64,000 nt of DNA, taken from Mesocentrotus franciscanus. Taxonomy: Eukaryota; Echinodermata; Echinoidea; Camarodonta; Strongylocentrotidae. The stretch is from contig CP137666.1 in NCBI GenBank assembly GCA_037976565.1, positions 50,123,271-50,187,270 of the forward strand, given 5' to 3'. Shown here piece by piece: positions 26,701-32,700 of this stretch (the first letter of the stretch is position 1; each line of letters opens with the position of its first letter). Below the pieces are notes generated by a model. It worked only from the letters and a program-made list of their open reading frames with translations, made no database searches and was not told the DNA's origin. The position numbers were made by a program, and so were the translations under genes.

Positions 26701-29700
26701 ATTGATGCAACTGAGACTGGTCTTGTGATTATTGTCTTAGGTCCAATCTGAGGATAGTGAGGAGCAGGATGAAAATAGAGATGAAGGATTCTTTGGCAAA
26801 ATGCAGCGAGTCTTGTGCTTCAAGGGTAAGCAGGGAAGACGCAAGATTAGAGAGATCTATCTCCAGAGGCTAGTTTCTGTCAAGGTAAGCCATCTCTATT
26901 CTTGATTGACTGATTGATTCATTCTTTTCACTCTAAAAAATGTCAAAAATTAAGGTAAAAATTCCTGTTCTTCGTTTCTCCTATAATTGTGAGTGTTTGC
27001 AATAGTATGGAAGGCCAATGACTTTTGGGAACCAGTAGGAATGATGGCAGATTCCCAGGAAATTTTAAGGGGAAGTAATTTAGATGCAGAATAAAATTGG
27101 TTAAGAATGGAATGGACATGCATGTACATACTTTTGGTTGGCATACCGGTATATATACACTTTTGCATCAATACTTATATTGCAAATGGCAAACAGTTGG
27201 CTATCACATGCATGCACTATTCATAATTGATCATTTGATTATATAATAGGAACACTACGAAAGCTAGTACCTATGTATGTTGTTGAAAGTTCAGGGAACC
27301 CACGCTTTAAGTCTTTATATGCCACACCAATAATCTCCCTGTGCCACATTGTATTTATCATGGGACCAATATACCAAAGGCTTTAAGATAATTTAATTGT
27401 TTCAAGTGCAAGATTAATCTATACCCGAGTTAAAAGGCTTGTCATCATAGAGCTAATCACGACCAGAAATGGGTGATTTTAAAAAGACATTGTGTTGCAA
27501 AAAGCAGTCCCACCAGCAATTGGTGCATATTATTTTGTGCAAAATTGCACATGGGAAAATGAGCAACTGTGCAGAGAGGCAAAGAAAGCAACCAAAGTGT
27601 TAGGCCACAGTCAAGGGGCAGAGTAATTCAAATTTGATGCTATACCCCAGGTTACTAGCTTTTTCACACAAATTTGATGTTAAAAATTGACTACCCCATA
27701 CCCAAGGCCATCAATAGCTACATTTGCATGGCACCATAATAGTTTTAAACTTTAAATTTGTGAACCCTCAAAATTCTAAACAATGACCCACTATATCACA
27801 ATGACAATGACACTGAAACAATTACTGCCTTAAGTTTTGAATCTACAAGTCTGAGTGAGGACCCCTGCCGCTTGAAGTTTTTTATGTTAATCATAAGATC
27901 TCCCATGGTTTCAAACTTAAGGTAAACTTTGTATATATGTGTGCACAGTCTTTATCTACAAGACGCCCTCAAAGTCAAAACCATGAGCTGAACTCAAAAT
28001 CTACAGACTGTCATGTACCGGTAAACCTAGCTCCGAATATGTGTTTCTAACCCAAACTATCTTCATTCTTGACAGCAATCTATCAACGGCTTCGTGAATG
28101 AAGCTCTAGATGCCATGTTTACTATCCAGGAAGATGGTTATATGAACAACATGAACAACATCCCCTTTGCTCTGAGATTCCTTTTCAATTACTTTGATGA
28201 GGAGGCCAGTCGATATGATGATGATGGGACAGCTGCTACCTGGAAGAACAACACGTGAGTACAAGTTTAGTCTTGATTTGTAGGCCGACAAAGTGTTCCA
28301 TATTTTCAGCTACAACCATCATAGCAGTAGGGTATATCTAATTTATGTTGTATTGTAGGGCGACACAGCGTTCCTTACTTCCAGCTAGAACCACAATAGC
28401 AGTAGGAAATGTCTAATTTTGTCTTGATATGTAGGTTGATGCAAAGTTCCGTGTCTTCAGCTTGATGTCTAATAGAAGTATTAAATTCATCTATCCACAT
28501 AAAAAGAGGATAGTGTTTGTACATGAGATAGAGTATGTGTGCATGCGCATGTGTGTGTGTGGGAGAAGTGTAGAAAGGATGTGAATAGAATGAGAAATAA
28601 GAGGTAAATGGAAAGGCTAGAACTAGAGAGGTCAGGGGAGATCAGGAGGGGAGTCCCACCTTTCTCACCCCCTGCCACCACCCCTGTGCAAATACAGTGA
28701 CATGACATTTGCTCCAGCAGAATGGACTCTAGGCTTTGTTTCATCAATGATATGGGTAAATGTTAAGTTTAGTATTTGGTCAAGGGTTCACAATTTAGGA
28801 ATTTGGTTTATAGTGAAGGTCTGTAGGATATTAATCATGGAGCAATTATCATCGTAGCACCTGTCTTAGAACTGCAAACACATATGTTTCTTTTAATGTT
28901 TTAAACCTTTATTTGATATATCATTTCCCTTTCTGCATCCTGGTATTTTATTTTTCATCAATTATGTAATCTTTCCCTGCAGCTTGCCTCTTCGTTTCTG
29001 GGCGACGATACTTGCCCATCCGTCCTTCATCTTCAACATGCGTCAGTCTCGCACTGCTGACACCTCGGTCACTGTCTTAAATCAAATGCTGGATAATGCA
29101 TGCAAGGGTGTGGTCCCTACACTTAAGATGGTGAGATTTTAAAATTCAATTTGAAATTAAGAACTTTGACTTTTGAGCAATCTTCAAGTAAACTTATTGG
29201 CATGTTTGCTTCTCAAATCATTTAGTAGATGAGGATTAAATAATAGATGATTAATGTCATGCCTATATTTCTATGGAATATGGAGTATGGAATATATTCA
29301 TTATATAAATCTTGAAAAGTTTGCAAAATGTTCATTGATGACATTTGACTTGAAATATAGGTATAGTATAGATATAGTAGTGGATTGCAATTTTGTGTAA
29401 GAAAAAAAAGAATAATATTAATGCATATAATCCACTTATCATTTGATTCAAACAGAGTTTGACACACTTCTTGTATTTACATCAAATATATGGATATTAA
29501 GTTCTAAATTAGTTTCACATGTTAACTGATAACTTCTGCCAGCGGTGTATGTATGGATATGTAGTACTACATGTACTATCATATGTTTTTAAATTTCTGT
29601 AGCGACAAAGTGAAGTGCAAAGTGGTCCGCAGATATATGAAAATATGCCCATTGTTATAAAGGTAACATGTATGGGTCAGTTTTTAACTCTTTTTCTTTT

Positions 29701-32700
29701 TTTTTCTTCTTTTTTTAACCCTTTCAGGGAACTTTATTTCACATATCTACAACGTTCACAATAACATATATATTTTTTCTGCACAAAGAATAAGTAGAAC
29801 TGTTTAGCCTTTATATTCAAGATATTAATATCATCACCAGTTGATATTTGTGTAAAATTAAAGTGATGTTTTTGATACAAACCATTACGTAATTCTCAAT
29901 TCTGACCAAGTACAAATTAAATCAAAGTAAAAATGAGGTATCCTAGACATTCAACATAGTTTCTCCATGTCTCTGTTATTACAATTAAACTGAAAGGCCA
30001 ATGGAATTTCACCTACACTATTTAATCAATAGGAAAATAAAATTGTCTATGTAGCTTTCTCATCGTCAAAAAATCTCCTTATCCAAGAAAGTTGCAGAGA
30101 ACTGACATTTGCCTGTAAATCAACCGTACCTAAACCCCCTTCAGTAATTTTATTCAAACATACATTTTTTTATTTTCTCTTTCTTAGACCCCCCATAAAA
30201 TGAACTAACTTTTGCCTGTAAATTTACCATACATGAACCCCCTTCAGTAATTTTATTCAAACATATATTTCTTTTTATTTTCTCTTTCTTAGACCCCCAT
30301 AAGAATGAAAACATCTTATTTATTTTTCTAACAACAGAATGTGGTATTGGAATAGCAGTCACCACATAAGTAATTTGCGACACAACTGAAAGCTTGATAT
30401 TACAATCTTACCGTAATAAGTTAAATTACGCATTCTCCACATATCTAAGATAACTTTAATTTTTTTTAATTTTCCCATCCCAATTTGAAGCCTCAACTTA
30501 TTCTATATTTTTACCTATACATATATCCCCAGACATTTTAGTGGCTCAGCCGAAAAATGTATCCCATTCCATTCAATTCTTTTAAAATCCTGCACTAAAT
30601 ATATCATTTCCGATTTTTCACATTTAATAGAAATACCAGAAAAATTACTAAAACAATTAAGTAAGTAAGGAATCAATAAATAGTATAGTATCATCCGCAT
30701 ACTGTATAATTTTAATTTCTTTTTTACCGTCCATATTCCCTTGACTTGGAATCTGTATACCATATATATTTTTGTTTTGTTTTATCCTTGCAGTTAATAC
30801 TTATACCGTAATTATAAATAACAAAGCAGAGAGAGGACACCCTTGCCTCACCCCCTTCTTTATAGAAAATGATTTGGAAATCCAACCAAAGTGAATCTTG
30901 GAATCAAAATTTATTAATTATTTTCAACTTCATGGTATGTTTCAAACAATGTAGGGTAATTTTCTGTAGATAGTTACCTCATTTCTTCTTCTTTGTTTTT
31001 TTTCCTTTTTATTGTTTGTTTCCTTTTGATCGTTTGTTTCTTGTCGATCTCGCTATGTCACGCTCATCCGAATCGGTAACTTGCGATGCTGCGTTTGAAC
31101 CGCTACACTCTCTTGTCGATGATCTAGTTGCCCTGGGAACATATTTCCTTCCGCCATCACTCTCTGGAGTGTTGTTTCCCTTAGCAACGTTCTTTGTGGC
31201 GATGGCAACGAAGTCCACCAAACTGGTCTGTTGCATCTGGTCGCGTGCTTTGCTGGTCGCCAACTGTTCGCACAGTTCACCATTTTCTGGCTGAGACGAA
31301 TTAGTGTTGTCATGTTCATCATTGGAAGACGCTCGGCGATCGCGTTGATCATGTTGAACCGGCGCGTGTGATGTTGCTAACGGGTTGGTGTTACGTAACT
31401 CTGCATTATCTGGGCACTCACTCTGAATGTGCCCGCATTTTTTTGCATAGCCTACATCGCACTTCCCCATTGCATGCCGACGCATGACGCCCTGTTGCTA
31501 GGCATCTAGAGCATGTTGTAGACTGTGGTTGGCCAACATGACATATGCGAGCTACGAAGTATTCGCAAAGACACATTTTCGAGGTAGTAGTTGCGATGGT
31601 GGACGAATAAAGACCACTCAGTCCCTGTTGAGGCATTTCGTCAGTTGCCCGTTCACTCGTAACTTTTGTCGCACTATCGCTCCTTTCACTTCATATATTT
31701 TTCCTTCCAACTCTGTTTTTTGTTTTACAAAGACTAAGATCGACTTTAAGTTGGACTTAAGTATGGCGGGTCATTCATGCCATTGGTTGCTATCCCCATT
31801 GGTCTCTAAATTATAATCTTTAGATAATATTTTTTCCTTCAATAATGAACTATGAAAAAATGTAAACTCTGTAGATTTGAGACCACGATTTGAACGTCCC
31901 TTGAAAGACAAATGCCAGTAAATGGTAAGAGCAAACAGTGGCATGAACGGCCTGTTATACTTAAGTCCAACTTAAAGTCGATCTTAGTCTTTGTGAAACA
32001 CCCCCCTGATCTGATAACTTCATCGCATAGCGAAAGGGGAACATCTTTGATTGCTAACTTTGTATCTCACCTGTAAACCACTTTGTCAAAACTGTGTTTG
32101 ACCCTGTTTTGTACTTTTAACACTTATTAATTGCACCGACACAGAAAGAGTTTTGCAGGGTTTAGCTCTATTTATGAACACCACCATGCAGCCGATGATG
32201 CTATTTATTTTGTTGAACACATATCCTTGAAATCACAATTTGTGATTTTTTTAAATCATGTTAATTGTTATTTCATTTTTAATACAGGATTTGACGAGTC
32301 CATGCACAAGCAACAATTTCCACACAAATTTAATATTTCTGGCCATAGTATTTTTTTAATGAGACACGCTGTCATTAGCCCACTGAGTCACAATATATAT
32401 CACACTTTAAACATGAATTTCACAATTTACAGCACAATTTACAGCGTCTGACAGAGATGAATAAAATGAGATTGGAAATTTTACACTCCAAAATAAGATA
32501 GAAGATCAGAAGGGCGTTTCACAAAGCACTTGTCACTGTGACAAGTGCTTTGTGAAACGCCCCAGGATTATAGATTTCTCGCTGTCTACTCAGGCACTTA
32601 ATCACATTATGTATTGGAATTAGATTGATAAATGATTTTGCAGCACTTGTATACGGTAATGAATAATATCAGATGAATTGAAAAGTTAGGGTTGTGTTTC

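Noticed and set aside
31016..31294. Plus-strand frame opposite the retroelement
   Set aside because: Shadow of the minus-strand ORF1, which has zinc knuckles.
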